From NCBI GenBank assembly GCA_037044905.1, contig JBAOKB010000002.1:1-56328 (forward strand): a stretch of DNA of 56,328 nucleotides. The letters are read 5' to 3'. The stretch comes from Hortaea werneckii. Taxonomy: Eukaryota; Ascomycota; Dothideomycetes; Mycosphaerellales; Teratosphaeriaceae. Shown piece after piece: positions 9,720-21,060 of the stretch (position 1 is its first letter; each line of letters opens with the position of its first letter). The notes beneath the pieces were generated by a model, which saw only the letters and a list, made by a program, of their open reading frames with translations, made no database searches and was not told the origin of the DNA. The position numbers and the translations under genes are program-made.

Positions 9720-12698
9720 TCTCGGTACGGATCGGGTGTACGTAGAGGTAGATAGGTGTGTCTTTCAGGCGTGTGGTGCCTTGTCCTGGTGCGGACCAAG
9801 CCGCTATTCTCTACGCCGAACCTGACAAAGAAAGACAGACGCTGCGGTATCGCCACGGAACCAGTCTCACAGGGTGTCTGCCATGCCCTGCTTCCTCGAT
9901 TCCTCACCTTGCGTCGCCGTGCCTGACAGGAGCTTGGTGTTGCGGTCCACGAGAGTTGGTTGCAAGAGAGCGTGGGAAGTGGGAGTGGAAGAAGACGGCC
10001 TTTGAGTAGGCCTGGCGGCCGAGACAGCGCACCAGCAGTAGGCGTCGCTGTGCAGTCGTTGTCTGGCCGTGGTGGGCGGTGTCTGACCGGCTACTGCCTC
10101 AGAGGAAGCAGTGAACAGATTCAAGAGCGGCAGTGGCAGAGAGTCAAGAGTGCCGCTGCGTCTCGCTCGTCCGGCTCGGCCGCTGGCTGTTCGCTGTTCG
10201 CTGTTGGCTGCTTAGGCAGGGTCCCTAGTCTCGCTAGTCCCTCCTGTACCGAGAGCAGGTGCACCTAAGGCCCGCAGCCCGCTGTCCGAAACGCTGGTGC
10301 GAAGCAAAGTCAGCCCTGCTGTCTCGCCGCTGCCGATCTTCCCTCGTCATCCTCCGCCAACCAGCAGCTGCAGGTGCTGTGAGACGATCAGGATAATCAT
10401 CTCCACCACCATCCGGCTGATAAGGTACCTGACGGTCATATTCTGTATACAGTGGGACAATGATCGGAGCATGTGTCTCTCAGTACCGTATCAATCTCTT
10501 GGTACCTGACTTCATCGCATTCCCGCTTCCGTCTAGCCCGTCCGCTTCATGAACCCCATGATTGCCTCCCGATCTACCCGAACAAACCCAAGTCCGTTGT
10601 CTCCATCTTTAGCTGCGCTTTGGCCTTGGATGCGCCCCACGCCTGAAACACGCTACGACAGATGCTCTTCACCCAATCAGCTCAAGCCGTCATTGCTCCT
10701 CCATTGGTTGCTTTGCTCGTCGGCCGTTTCAAGACTGTCTCTCCTCTCCTGTCCTCACTCCAGTCGCGCGTCGTAGCACAGCTTATTACGATGCCGCGCA
10801 CCTGACGCCCTCGAACGACCGCTATGCTATGCGATATTGAGAGACCAGGGGCACGCAGCGTGAGAGTAAGACGGCTGTTGCGGCCATCAGCTCTCCCACA
10901 TCGCACTTCGAACCAGGCAACAGCCACAAGTGTCGCTCGCAATGTAGTCCCAAACGCTTGTCTGAGGTAGAATACGCGACAGTATCCCCTACTTGTTCGC
11001 TGTCTTCCCGTCCTATCTCCTGTCTAACCGGTGTAGTGATGCATATAGCGTCTTCGTCGCAAGTCTCTCGACTGTTTATAATGGCTGACTATTACGCCTC
11101 TTTGCATATGCGACACCTGCGACCCTCTCCTCTACCTAGGACATTCTGAATCAGGGTACCCATGCAATGATAACCTTCTCGAAACCTGTCACCGATGCCC
11201 CAGCAACAACTCAATCACCACTTCATCAGACTGTGCACAGCCACATAGCTACGTTATATGTAGAAGCTCCTCTCACACACACGGAAACCTGGAAGTATAC
11301 ATCCGATCCAAGGTTCCGCATTTTGCCAACCAGCACCAAATCTCATACCTCTTGCTCATATAAGGTGTTTGCATGTCCTAAAGCGAGCTTGCGAAGTCAA
11401 TAATGGTGGTGGGGACGGGGCGTACTGTTGACAGTATGCAGTTGGAGGAACGGTGTGTTGCGAGCTTTCACCACACATCTTCCAACGTTTGATCACTGCG
11501 GCGTGTAGATGGCCAAGTACTGTACCAGGGCACTGCATGTTTTTTTGAGCGAACGAGAAATTATCATTGCTATATATAGGTGAGGCTTTTCATTTTAATC
11601 CGCTTTGGATGTCTACGGTCGCGGCAGTCGCAGGCATCTTTTGTCTTGAGAATCTCATGGCTGCGACTGTATACTGAGACGCGCTCCTTCCGCTTCTGAG
11701 GTGATCCTAGCAATTGACAGAAAATTCGTCGTCGATACCTCGTTGCTCCGCGAAGCCTGAGGCTATCGCCGTTGAAGTGGTCCCTCCACTTCATGCACGC
11801 CTTGACCGGCCTTCACGGCGCTTCTGTGGGTACGAACATGTATGTGTGAGGGAGCCCGGCATATGCAGCCTCTAGCCTCATCGCTGTCGCATCGGTACCC
11901 TCCTAAAGTTCTCAGCCGTCTGGGAGATGTTCCTGACTCCTTCCGGCCCTTCACAACTTCTTTCATTACCAAGATTCTGAAGTGTCACCGCCGCACTACT
12001 AACTTGTGGCCTCTTCCGGGTACGAGGAGTGATTGAGTACCACCGTACCTTCCTTCGTCCTGCTAGTGGGTCGGAAATTTCACCCAGCCGCCTCCGAGCC
12101 GGTAGATAGAGTAGTAACGACGTCATCTGGCAGCCACGTTCCAACTCCGCAATTGATAGACCGGAAGCACTTGGCCTGCATCTCATGGGACAACTTGATT
12201 GATGGTAATCTGAGGTACCCTGCGACTTCCCAGCCTCAGTTCCTAGTACCGAAAGTGCTGTGCGCATCGACATCTGCTACCTCAAACTGCCAGCCTGCGA
12301 CCAAAAGGCGCAGCCATCACAGACGCAACTCAGCCTCGTACGACCAGTGACGAGGAGGATCAAATAGAGCCAGCCTGGTTCGGGATTCACTTCTCCACTA
12401 CGCACGCGCGCACCTTTTCCAGAAACTTTCACATCGCGTGGGTGGCGCTTTAACTTGCTTAAGAACAACAACAGCATGCGCTAGTTCATGCGCCTAAGAA
12501 GAACAGCGGCATTGGTTGAAACTGCTGAACACCACGTCTTCAAACACACCGCTACTCATCTGACTTTGGGGCCCGGTCGATAACGTTGCCAATTGCCACT
12601 GGGGTAAGAACGACATCGCTGACACCGAGAGGGTGCTCCGCGGCAGAAACGGCAACGCCAACTGCAACTGCTGCCTTGGCTATACATATCGCAACGGC
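9720..12698. other. long divergent intergenic region (STE11 / DUF7514 gene)
   Basis: Nearly 3 kb without a supported gene, the longest gap in the window. It should contain both promoters and probably long 5' leaders. Many short ORFs overlap on both strands and none resembles a known domain. A TATATATA run lies at about 11572-11579. An extra 5' exon for either neighbour cannot be excluded. Confidence 0.45.
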
Positions 12699-15188
12699 AT
12701 GGAAGCTCCGCGGTCTCAGCATTCCCCGCCCATCCCCGTAGGACCGCAGCAACAAGAGGCTCCGCTGCGGAAGCCGCAATCACCTCTGCAGCCAGGCTCT
12801 CCAGCCAGCAGCAATCACGCTGCGCGTTCGCGTGCCTCGTCGCTACAAGCTGCATCGGGCGCCCCGCCGCGATCAGAGCCGCAACCGCTCAAGGACGCTG
12901 TTAATAATGCCTTCGACCAGAGCCCAGTGGCTCAGACTGGGCTCGACCCGGAGTTGGTCAGGCAGGTGACCGAGCAGGTGATCAAGAACTTGCAGACGGC
13001 CAACATCAATACTCCTACACCCTCGGTGGCGCCTGGTCAAACAGCACACTTCCCGGCACCGCCACCGCCACCACAGGCGTCTTCGCCGACACCAAGCGAG
13101 GCGCGAAGCTCCATTGACTCTGGAGCTCCGCGGCAGTACACGCCGCCCTCGCCCGAGAAACGATGGGTGTTCGGGGAGAGGGAGCGGAATGCAGAAAGTG
13201 GCTATGGATCAAGCAGTCCGGATCCGATGCAGAGCGATCATGAGAGCATTTACAGCAGCATGTACAGCAAAGGCAGCAGAAGAAGCGACCAGAGTATGGG
13301 AAGCCAACGAGATACGCCAAGGCCAGCTCCAGGTGGCGCAGGCTACGGAGCTGTGTTGAATAGGGGTGCAACTACGGGGCCGGAGAGGAGCTCTCCGGTC
13401 GCCTTTGATGGAGCTGTGGATGAGAGACGAAAGCAAGAAAGCGAGTCAGATAGCACAGCACGTGGATCTGGACGACGCAGGAGGGACAGCAAAAGTTCCG
13501 AGTCAGACTATAACGGCGCCACTTCTACCCACCGAAGAAGACGACCTTCGAAGATGCCGACAGAGACGGAAGACCCTGAGGAGGTAACCACTCTGGAGAG
13601 GATTTGGCAGCCACTTTTCGACAATGGCAACCCCACAATGCGGCTTAGCCAGTTCCTGAGAGGTCTTGCGTTACACCTCATTGAAGACTGCGAGCCAAGA
13701 TACTCGCTTGTTGTCACACCCGGTAAGCTGGCAAGGTTCTTCCGGGATACGAAGATACCCGACGAATCCTACCCGTGGGACACCATCTTTGGCCCTAAGA
13801 TGAGCAATGCGAGCCTTGGCAAGGTGTACCAGAAGCTTCTCTGTCAGCATCATCTTGTCCAGGGTCAATATCACGAGGTTCCGTCGATTCCTGGTTTGAC
13901 TCCTGCCGGGTTTGAGCAGCTCATGACTTGCTTGATCCAAGCGCATCCTGACAATGAGTTCAACCGCTTAGCCAAAGCAGTCATGGACATGCCCATCTCG
14001 AACGCTGACAACAAGCGCGAGCGCTTTCCCAAAGAGCTAAGTCGACGACTCTTGCCTCGGGAGCCTAATTTGATGGCAGAACAGCGCATTATTGCCAGTC
14101 TGAATCATGAACCAAGCTTAATTCCGCTGAAGAGCTCTGCCGCAATGCCCCCACCGCCTCCTCCGTCGAGTGTTCCACCTGGTCAACCGCCAAGTCAACC
14201 ACCAAGTCAGCAAAGCAGCTTCAGTGAGAGAGATAGGATGCCTTATAGCTCAACACCTTTTAGCAACGCAGTAGACGATGATGACCTCGGCCCAACCGCG
14301 GTACCATTGGAGCGTGAGCGCAAGCCATATGTCGCACGAGAGGGGACTGGCAAGAAGTACGGTAACCAAGAGCAGCAACCGCGGGAGCGTGAGACTCGAC
14401 CGCCGCCCACAAGCTATAGAGGGGAAGTACCGATGCCACGACGCAACTCGAGCTCGAGAAGTCAGGTGCCAACACAGGGTGTATATGGTAGCTCTCCGAG
14501 TGAGCCTCTCAACATACCGCCACCCAAGAATCATCGACACTCTGTCAATCAGGGCCCTCCGCCTGCAATGTATAATGCGAACATGCCTGGCATTGGACCC
14601 CAAGGGAGCCTACCAAAGGGTAGTGGTCGCCGTACACCGCCACCTCAACCTATGAACAATGGCCGTCGCACGCCCCCTCTTACTAGCTCGATACCGAAGG
14701 CTGGGAGGCGGACGCCACCGCCGCGGAACCCTTTCGCCAGGAGTGAGCCTATGGGTGTAGATGGCATTGCGCCAAGTCATTACGCCTCTAACCTGCACGG
14801 TCAAGGATTTGGTATCGATCCACGGTATGGCCAACCAGGTCCCCAAGTCGACGACGACCCGATGAGCCGCTCACGTTATCACACCCGACATCCTACCGAC
14901 CGCAACGGCACCGGAACATCCGGCGATGACGAGCCCGGCAATGGACGCGGCTATCCCATCCCACCACGACCTCCACCATCTTCCCAGCCAGGCTTCGACC
15001 CTTCTTCCTACACCGCATCCTCACAGATGGGTTCCTCCTTCCCAAATAGACGCTCAACCTGGTACGGTGCCTCAAACATTGGGCCCTCGGCCTCCGGCCC
15101 TGCTGGCGGTAGCGGCAGTGACGGATACGGCTCTTTCGCGGCTGGCAATGGTTACCCCTACGGATCGTCCGGGCAGCAGCCGTATTAG
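12699..15188 (+). CDS. DUF7514 domain protein, proline-rich
   Basis: 829 residues from the ATG at 12699, which has a good context (GGCATGGAA). The open frame extends 22 codons further upstream but without an ATG. The N-terminal third is Pro/Ser/Gln-rich. A folded block at about residues 300-465 (from TTLERIWQPLFDNGNPTMRL to RFPKELSRRLLPREP) matches my memory of the fungal DUF7514 domain. The C-terminal half is disordered, with three GRRTPP repeats at about residues 645-680 that could bind SH3 or WW domains. The function of DUF7514 proteins is unknown to me. The frame ends at TAG 15186-15188, but 56 more open codons with a matching Arg/Glu-rich composition follow before TAA. Confidence 0.85.
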   Translation: MEAPRSQHSPPIPVGPQQQEAPLRKPQSPLQPGSPASSNHAARSRASSLQAASGAPPRSEPQPLKDAVNNAFDQSPVAQTGLDPELVRQVTEQVIKNLQTANINTPTPSVAPGQTAHFPAPPPPPQASSPTPSEARSSIDSGAPRQYTPPSPEKRWVFGERERNAESGYGSSSPDPMQSDHESIYSSMYSKGSRRSDQSMGSQRDTPRPAPGGAGYGAVLNRGATTGPERSSPVAFDGAVDERRKQESESDSTARGSGRRRRDSKSSESDYNGATSTHRRRRPSKMPTETEDPEEVTTLERIWQPLFDNGNPTMRLSQFLRGLALHLIEDCEPRYSLVVTPGKLARFFRDTKIPDESYPWDTIFGPKMSNASLGKVYQKLLCQHHLVQGQYHEVPSIPGLTPAGFEQLMTCLIQAHPDNEFNRLAKAVMDMPISNADNKRERFPKELSRRLLPREPNLMAEQRIIASLNHEPSLIPLKSSAAMPPPPPPSSVPPGQPPSQPPSQQSSFSERDRMPYSSTPFSNAVDDDDLGPTAVPLERERKPYVAREGTGKKYGNQEQQPRERETRPPPTSYRGEVPMPRRNSSSRSQVPTQGVYGSSPSEPLNIPPPKNHRHSVNQGPPPAMYNANMPGIGPQGSLPKGSGRRTPPPQPMNNGRRTPPLTSSIPKAGRRTPPPRNPFARSEPMGVDGIAPSHYASNLHGQGFGIDPRYGQPGPQVDDDPMSRSRYHTRHPTDRNGTGTSGDDEPGNGRGYPIPPRPPPSSQPGFDPSSYTASSQMGSSFPNRRSTWYGASNIGPSASGPAGGSGSDGYGSFAAGNGYPYGSSGQQPY

Positions 15189-15359
15189 GAGTACAGCAGC
15201 ACCGAGACGCGAAGGGGGGATAATGGTGACTGTGAGACTAGACGCCATGGCCATTCGTGTACTGGAGAGTCCTGGGACCGTCCGTGGGAATTTGACAGGG
15301 GCAGCGCTCGCAGCAAGGAGCGCGAGAGAAACCGGAACTCCGAAAGATATTACCGTTAA
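15189..15359 (+). other. open in-frame extension after the DUF7514 gene stop codon
   Basis: The codons directly after TAG (15186-15188) stay open for 56 codons to TAA at 15357-15359. They encode a polar peptide ending in SKERERNRNSERYYR. No intron of reasonable length and phase that would remove the TAG could be found. It may be a readthrough tail, a recent nonsense mutation or sequencing error, or chance. Confidence 0.35.
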
Positions 15360-16732
15360 TCACTGAACCAGCTATGCTGGCCTGGCCTCAGGGCAATGTT
15401 ATCAGCAGGCACTGGGACGAGATGAGACGAGATCATATCCCTCTTTTTGCCACACGAGACACGGACTCGCACACTGTCGCTTTCATTGTACAGAACCCTC
15501 ACTGGGGACACGACCTCACGAAGGCGTCCCAATTTGGCGAGTTTCCATGACCCTTTCTTGCAGACACAAATTACGAAGAACACGACAAGGACCTACGTTA
15601 TGATACCCCCGAACGAATCCGATCGCTATGCATCAGTCACTACCTTTCCTTTCCTTTCCTTTCCTTTCCCTTCCCTTCCCTTCTCTTCACCGTCCTCCGG
15701 GACTGCGTGGGACGTGTATCGGACGAAGGCGGGGAGCTGTGGACTTTCTTTCCAAGATGCTTGATATTTGCTTTTCCTTCTTCCTTTAGATTCGCAAGAT
15801 ACCCTTCATGTACAACCATATTATGGACTGTTTTTTACAAGATCATGTCCTTTTCATTGTTTCTTACGTTGACCTCTTATCCCGTCTCTGTAGGCTATTA
15901 CAATCCCATCTTTGTGTCCGTCTAGTCGTAGCTACTTGTGTCTCGATCATTATTGACACTGGCAGCCACTTGTTAGCTTGAAGAAATTCGGGTTGGACAA
16001 GAAACCTAGGCGGCCATGTATGTCGCTCTTGTGATGTGAGTCGAGTCGCAATTTGTGATCAACCGTTGGTCTGCGCCAAACAAAGAAGCCAAAGCACCAT
16101 ATAAGCTGGGTTTTCCTAACTCCGATCACGATGTCTTCTTTTTCTTTTTCCCCAATACTCCCGGAGAAACCAAGAAGAGGGAGAAGCCGTCATAACAGAT
16201 CCCTTGTTGATTTTTATTGGGCGCAACAATCGGTCAAGATCTAGAGAGAAGTTTAGGATGGTACAACCCTGGGTAACCCTAGAGCATATTGTCGCTTCGA
16301 CAGCTGCTTGAGGAAGCTTTACTTACGCCTTGGAGTTGTTTCAGCAGGGTTAGTGCTTGCTTCTCCAAGAGCGAGTTGTATCTATTACCGCAAGACTTCA
16401 CGTCTACATCTAGAGTGCCTTTTTTTTGGGGGGTGGCTCTTTGGTGTCTTGGAAGAGTGAGATGCTATATCAGTATCACTGCCGACTGTTTATTGCAGAC
16501 GACATTGATATTTCGTGTCTATGGAATCGTTCGTCAACTGTTCTAACACGGATTAGCTGGCCATCATAGAAAGCTGATGGTGCCCATAAGCCACTATGCG
16601 GGGGGTTTTGCCACCCTCATGCTCGGCGCAAAAACATCATACTACCCCAACCCTCCAACAAGCCCAACTCGTCACATCGGCTTTCAACTCGCAAGACCTC
16701 GGAACCAAGCACCGCTTCGTCTCCCTTCCACC
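15360..16732. other. 3' convergent intergenic region
   Basis: About 1.4 kb between the DUF7514 gene and the 3' end of the membrane-protein gene. It holds a CCTTT-type microsatellite at about 15643-15685 and several pyrimidine-rich tracts. No ORF is convincing. Confidence 0.5.
15643..15685. repeat. CCTTT/CCCTT pentanucleotide microsatellite
   Basis: Tandem TTTCC units that drift into TTCCC units, about eight copies, in the 3' flank of the DUF7514 gene. Confidence 0.85.
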
Positions 16733-17060
16733 TCAAACCTTCTTCCTCCCCTTCGTCCCCTCCTCCTCCTCCTCCTCCTCCCCATCAGCCAACCCATAAA
16801 CCAACGCCGCAACCCCCAAAACAGTCAACCCCACATTCCCATACACCCCGATATCCATGGCGACGGTATGATGCGAGTCGAGCTTCCAATGCTGGTACGC
16901 GCCGATCCCCGTCGTGATATGGTGGAAGATGGTGATCAGCACGGCGGCGCGAGCGTAGGGTTTCTTGTACTGGGTCGGGGCGGTCGACGAGTTGCTGTTG
17001 AGCGAGGACCCCGCGAGGGTGGGCGGCAGCGGGACGGCGTCCGCGAGGGCCACGAGCAGC
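16600..17060. other. C-rich to G-rich strand-composition switch (site 2)
   Basis: Hand count: 16741-16800 has 34 C and 2 G, while 16981-17040 has 29 G and 15 C. The switch falls near 16860, inside the last exon of a minus-strand gene, and the C-rich side encodes its poly-Glu tail. Confidence 0.75.
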
Positions 17061-17623
17061 ATCGCGATGGTTAGGAGGCCCCAGGCGTCGGTGCGGATGT
17101 TGTAGAGTTCCAGATCTAAAAATTGAGGGGAGAGAGAGTGTGAGTGTTAGGGCAGGATTCAGGTTTTAGACGATTTTTTTTTTTTTTTTGATTTTTTGAC
17201 ATTGGTGTCGTGTCTCTTCTGAAACGAAGGGGAAAGAAAAAGGGAAAAGGGAGAAGGGCTAACCGTTTGGCTCAACACCGATTTGTTCACGGTAGGCTTG
17301 GACGGGGGGACGGAACCAGGACGCCACCATGACGGGGTCGACGATGCGCATGAAGCCCCGGAGCGAGTACCAGAAAGCAGTGCCTGCATCAATTCAATTT
17401 CAATCATGAGCGAGTGTTAATCTTCAGCGGAGGTCCCTGGGAGAGGGAGGGGGGGATAGACGCGAACCGAAAACGTAGGCATGGTAAGTCTGTTATTTTC
17501 CCAAGATTGTTAGTCTTTCCTATCATCCTTTTCCCATGTACTGCTGTTTGCCTTTCACACTCGGGGATTGGTAAGGGAACTCACGTTGGTGAGACCTTTG
17601 ATGGTCTCGACAGCGGACGACAT
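16733..17623 (-). CDS. small four-exon membrane protein, unknown function
   Basis: I do not recognise the family. The model is complement(join(16733..17115,17264..17383,17468..17489,17585..17623)), 187 residues. Exon 1 encodes MSSAVETIKGLTN and is followed by GTGAGT. Exon 2 is a 22-base micro-exon encoding TYHAYVF plus one base. Exon 3 encodes TAFWYSLRGFMRIVDPVMVA onwards. Exon 4 carries about three hydrophobic helices and ends in a poly-Glu/Lys tail. The phases of all three junctions agree and give one continuous protein. The donors of exons 2 and 3 (GTTCGC, GTTAGC) are weak, so RNA evidence is wanted. The conserved look of the helices suggests an integral membrane protein of about four passes. 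Confidence 0.65.
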
Positions 17624-18257
17624 AATGGGACCAGTATTCACAGTCTCAACCCTTTCAGAGACACAAAATCGTATCCGTGATTTTGGCAAACGATATGTAC
17701 ACCTTTACGTTGGATTTTCCAATCGAATGACAAGTAACAACAATTCAAGTGTTGAGGATAGGAAGTCCAAAACGGGTCCCTGGGGGTCCCAGCCTCCATT
17801 GGCGTGGAGAGGCGGCTATGACCGGCAAGTGATGTCAGAGCATATGCACCATAACCAAAACGCGAAAAAGCAGGTTTGCGTTAAACACACCAGGGTGGAA
17901 TAATGATTTGTCTGGAAATTGTGCGTTCGGTACTGAAGATATTGCTACTATCTCAGAAATATAAAAGCAAAGAAAAGAAAAAGGGAAAGAAAAGAAAATG
18001 CGAACAAAGCCGGGAGGAGGAATTTAGGTCGTCCAAGCATTGGATTCTCATTGCAAACGACCGATGCCCACTTTTTGGAGATCCAGCTCTGGCATTTTGA
18101 TCAAATGTCCCATTGCTTTTCGTTGCCTACTATATACAGATATGTCCTTCATAACGAGTTGTCCCAACTTCATGCTTCTCTCATACTCATGAGCCGTGAA
18201 ACTGCCCAGCTACAGCTCATGCGTGTATATATATGTGAAAGTGTCCTCAAAATCAAA
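17624..18257. other. intergenic, tandem minus-strand genes
   Basis: About 630 bases upstream of the membrane-protein gene and downstream of the dehydrogenase gene. An AAAAG-rich purine tract lies at about 17961-17998. No gene is seen. Confidence 0.5.
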
Positions 18258-19936
18258 TCAAGACCCCTGAAGAGCCTGACCCATGCCACCCATGGTAACC
18301 ATCTTAATAACCTGATACTCCTCGATCCCGTACTTGCTCCCCTCCCGACCGAAACCAGAGTGTTTCACGCCACCGAAAGGCGCGGCGGGGTCGGAGATGA
18401 GACCCGTGTTGACGCCGACCATGCCGACCTCGAGCGCCTCCGCCACGCGGTAGCAGCGCTGGATATCCTTGCTGAAGAAATAGCCGGCTAGCCCGACCTC
18501 GGCGGCGTTTGCGGAGCGGACGACTTCCGCCTCACTTTCGAAGGGGAAGAGTCCGGCGACGGGGCCGAAGGTCTCCTCGCTCATGAGCTTCATCTTGTCG
18601 TTCATATCGCGGATGACGGTGGGTTGGAAGAAGTTGGCGCCGAGATCCGGCATCTTTTGTCCGCCTGTCAGCACCTTGCCGCCTTGCTTGACGGCGTCTT
18701 CGACGTGCGCCTCGACCTTGTCCACGGCGCGGTCGTGGATGAGCGGGCCGTGGGTGACGCCGTCAGCGTACCCGGATCCGACCTTGAAGCTGTTGACTTT
18801 CTCGGTGAAGGCCTTGGCGAATTGGTCGTAGATGCCTCTCTGGACGTAGATGCGGTTTGCGCACACGCAAGTTTGGCCTGAGGAGCGGAACTTGGAAGCA
18901 ACGGCGCCTGCGACAGCGGCGTCGAGGTCGGCGTCATCGAAGACGATGAAGGGGGCGTTACCGCCGAGTTCGAACGAAAGCTTTTTGAGCGTGTCGGAGG
19001 ACTGCTTCATGAGCAGTTTGCCCACGCCGGTGGAGCCAGTGAAAGACACTTTCCTGACGGTGTCGGAAGCGGTGAGGGTCTCGCCCACCTCGGCGGTATT
19101 CTTCAATGCCGTGACGAAGTTGACTACACCCGCCGGGATGCCAGCGCGGTGGGCGAGCTCCGCGAGCGCAGCGGCCGTGAAAGGCGTCTCGCCAGGCGAC
19201 TTCGCAACGACTGTGCAACCCGCCGCCAGCGCCGGGCCAATCTTACGCGTGATCATCGCCGCGGGGAAATTCCATCTGTAAAACCCCAAAGTCAGCACTA
19301 GATACTCCGCAACATAGAAAACTCACGACTGCTTCCCCAAACTCACGGTGTAACAAGCCCACAAACCCCGACGGGCTGCTTCACAGTAAACACCCTATTC
19401 CCCGGCACGGTAGCGGGGATAGTATCGCCATACGTCCGGGGGGCCTCCTCACTAAACCACTCGAAAAAGTTCGCCGCGTACGCGACCTCGCCCTTCGCGT
19501 CCGCCAGCGGCTTGCCGTTCTCCCACGTGATCAGGCGCGCCAGGTCCTCGGCGTTCGCCTGCATCAGGTCGTACCATTTGCGCAGCAGCTTCGCGCGCTC
19601 GCGGCCTGTCGTCCTGCTGAAGCTGGGGAGTGCGGTGGCGGCGGCTTCGATCGCGGCCGTGGTGTCGTCCCCGTTCATCTCAGGCATGGTCCCGATCGGC
19701 TTGCCGCTGGCGGGATCGGTGACCTCGAAGGTCTGCCCGGATTTGGCGCCGACCCATTGCCCGTTGATGTAGGATTGGTTCTTGAGGAGGCTTGGGTCGT
19801 TCAGGGGCGGGACGCTGTGTTGCATGGTTGTAGAGGGGGTGGCGTAACCCGCTCGGAGTATTCTTAAGTGGTTGGTTGGTCGGATGTGGGAATGGATGGC
19901 GGGGCGCGAGGAGACGGTGCGGAGCAAGGCCTTCAT
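18258..19936 (-). CDS. succinate-semialdehyde dehydrogenase (NAD(P)+), probably mitochondrial
   Basis: Two exons, complement(join(18258..19275,19347..19936)), 535 residues. The intron (GTGAGT...TTTTACAG) joins ...GVCGLVTP to WNFPAAMITRKIGPALAAGC, the conserved aldehyde dehydrogenase junction. Family features are FTGSTGVGK, the general-base Glu in FELGGNAPF (about 299) and the nucleophile Cys in SSGQTCVCANR (about 333), whose paired cysteines are typical of succinate-semialdehyde dehydrogenases. The enzyme performs the last step of the GABA shunt, turning succinate semialdehyde into succinate. The first 40 residues are rich in Arg, Ser and His with almost no acidic residues and look like a mitochondrial presequence; a second ATG at residue 38 (MQHSVPPLND) could give a cytosolic form. 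Both points are inference. Confidence 0.92.
19321..19920. other. C-rich to G-rich strand-composition switch (site 3, weaker)
   Basis: Hand count: 19321-19380 has 24 C and 11 G, while 19861-19920 has 29 G and 7 C. It lies within exon 1 of the dehydrogenase gene and is more gradual than the other sites. Confidence 0.55.
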
Positions 19937-19964
19937 GGTGATGATGGGAGGAGAGGAGGAACAA

Positions 19965-19990
19965 CTGTAGTAGTAGTAGTAGCAGTAGAA
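19965..19990. repeat. short TAG/GTA trinucleotide repeat
   Basis: About seven GTA/TAG units just upstream of the dehydrogenase start, probably in its 5' leader. Confidence 0.8.
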
Positions 19991-20524
19991 GCTCCTCGGG
20001 TCATAGATCAGCGTAGGACTCGCCGACCTCGTTGCCCGCCGTGCGCTACAGGGTTGATAGGGCCAATGGACAGCTCCACCTGCACCTCGGTCGGAGCTCT
20101 AGCTGCTGCGGCTCCCCCCCATCTCCAGCTCCCATATGACGCAATATCTACCGGACTGACCATTGTTCCGTGTCCAAATGCGGAAGGCCGTGCCTGAAAG
20201 GTAAAGCGTGGTTCTACTGTGGAGACACAACGGCGATACATCTGAACAACAGATGGCTAATGTCAAACCGTCTCTGAAATAAACGTACGAAGTATGTAAA
20301 GACCAAACAAAGCAAATGAGATTACGAGACTATCAACGATACGAGAAGGAAAAAGAAAAAAAAAACAGCCAAGGAAGGTCCTGCCGTGAGAGGCATCTTG
20401 ATCCCCAATCCGAGCGCCATGCACTTCCCCAATGCCCACCAGCGCTTGTACAGCGCGTTCCCAATACCTTTTGAACTCCCTAGTGTAAAGAAATCCCAAA
20501 TAAAGTCCTCTCTCCCTAATTTAC
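19991..20524. other. intergenic between dehydrogenase 5' and kinesin 3' ends
   Basis: About 530 bases that should hold the dehydrogenase promoter and the kinesin 3' UTR. A short A-run lies near 20357. No gene is seen. Confidence 0.5.
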
Positions 20525-21060
20525 TCAATCACTCCCCCGAGGTCTCAGCCTCCTGCCCCCACCGCTCCCCGGCCCAACACTAGCGCTGAGGTTCATACCA
20601 CCGGGGGGAACATTCTCCCTGCCCTCAGCGGTGCCCGCCATAGTCGCCCTTAAGGGCCGCTTCATCGGAAGCTTGCTCTCGCCGCTACCGCTGCCCTGTA
20701 GCCGCTCTACGGGATTAGTATGATGTCTCTTCAGGCTAGGCTGGGGACCGGAAGAGGAGAGCTTGCCGTCGCCACCATCCTGGACCCCCTCAACGCCAGC
20801 GTTGGGTTCCTTGCTGGACTGCTCGGCGCTGCTGGGATAGGGGATGCTTGGGGCTGATGAGAGGACGTTAGCGTCCAGCTCTCGTAATGTGGAATCGGAA
20901 CCTGCCGTTGGGGGACGCGATGCGGGTGCGGAGGTGGTCGACGGGTTCAGAACTGGTGGGGTGTCGGTGAAGACTTGGGTTTTGGTGGGACTGGCTGGGC
21001 CTTTGACTGGGCTGCTGCGGGCGGGTTTGGATGGGGAGGCGCGCTTGCTTGGGCTCTTGA
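20521..21060. other. C-rich to G-rich strand-composition switch (site 4)
   Basis: Hand count: 20521-20580 has 32 C and 8 G, while 20941-21000 has 28 G and 8 C. The switch is near 20750 in the kinesin tail, where the protein is Ser/Pro/Gly-rich and disordered. Confidence 0.75.
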
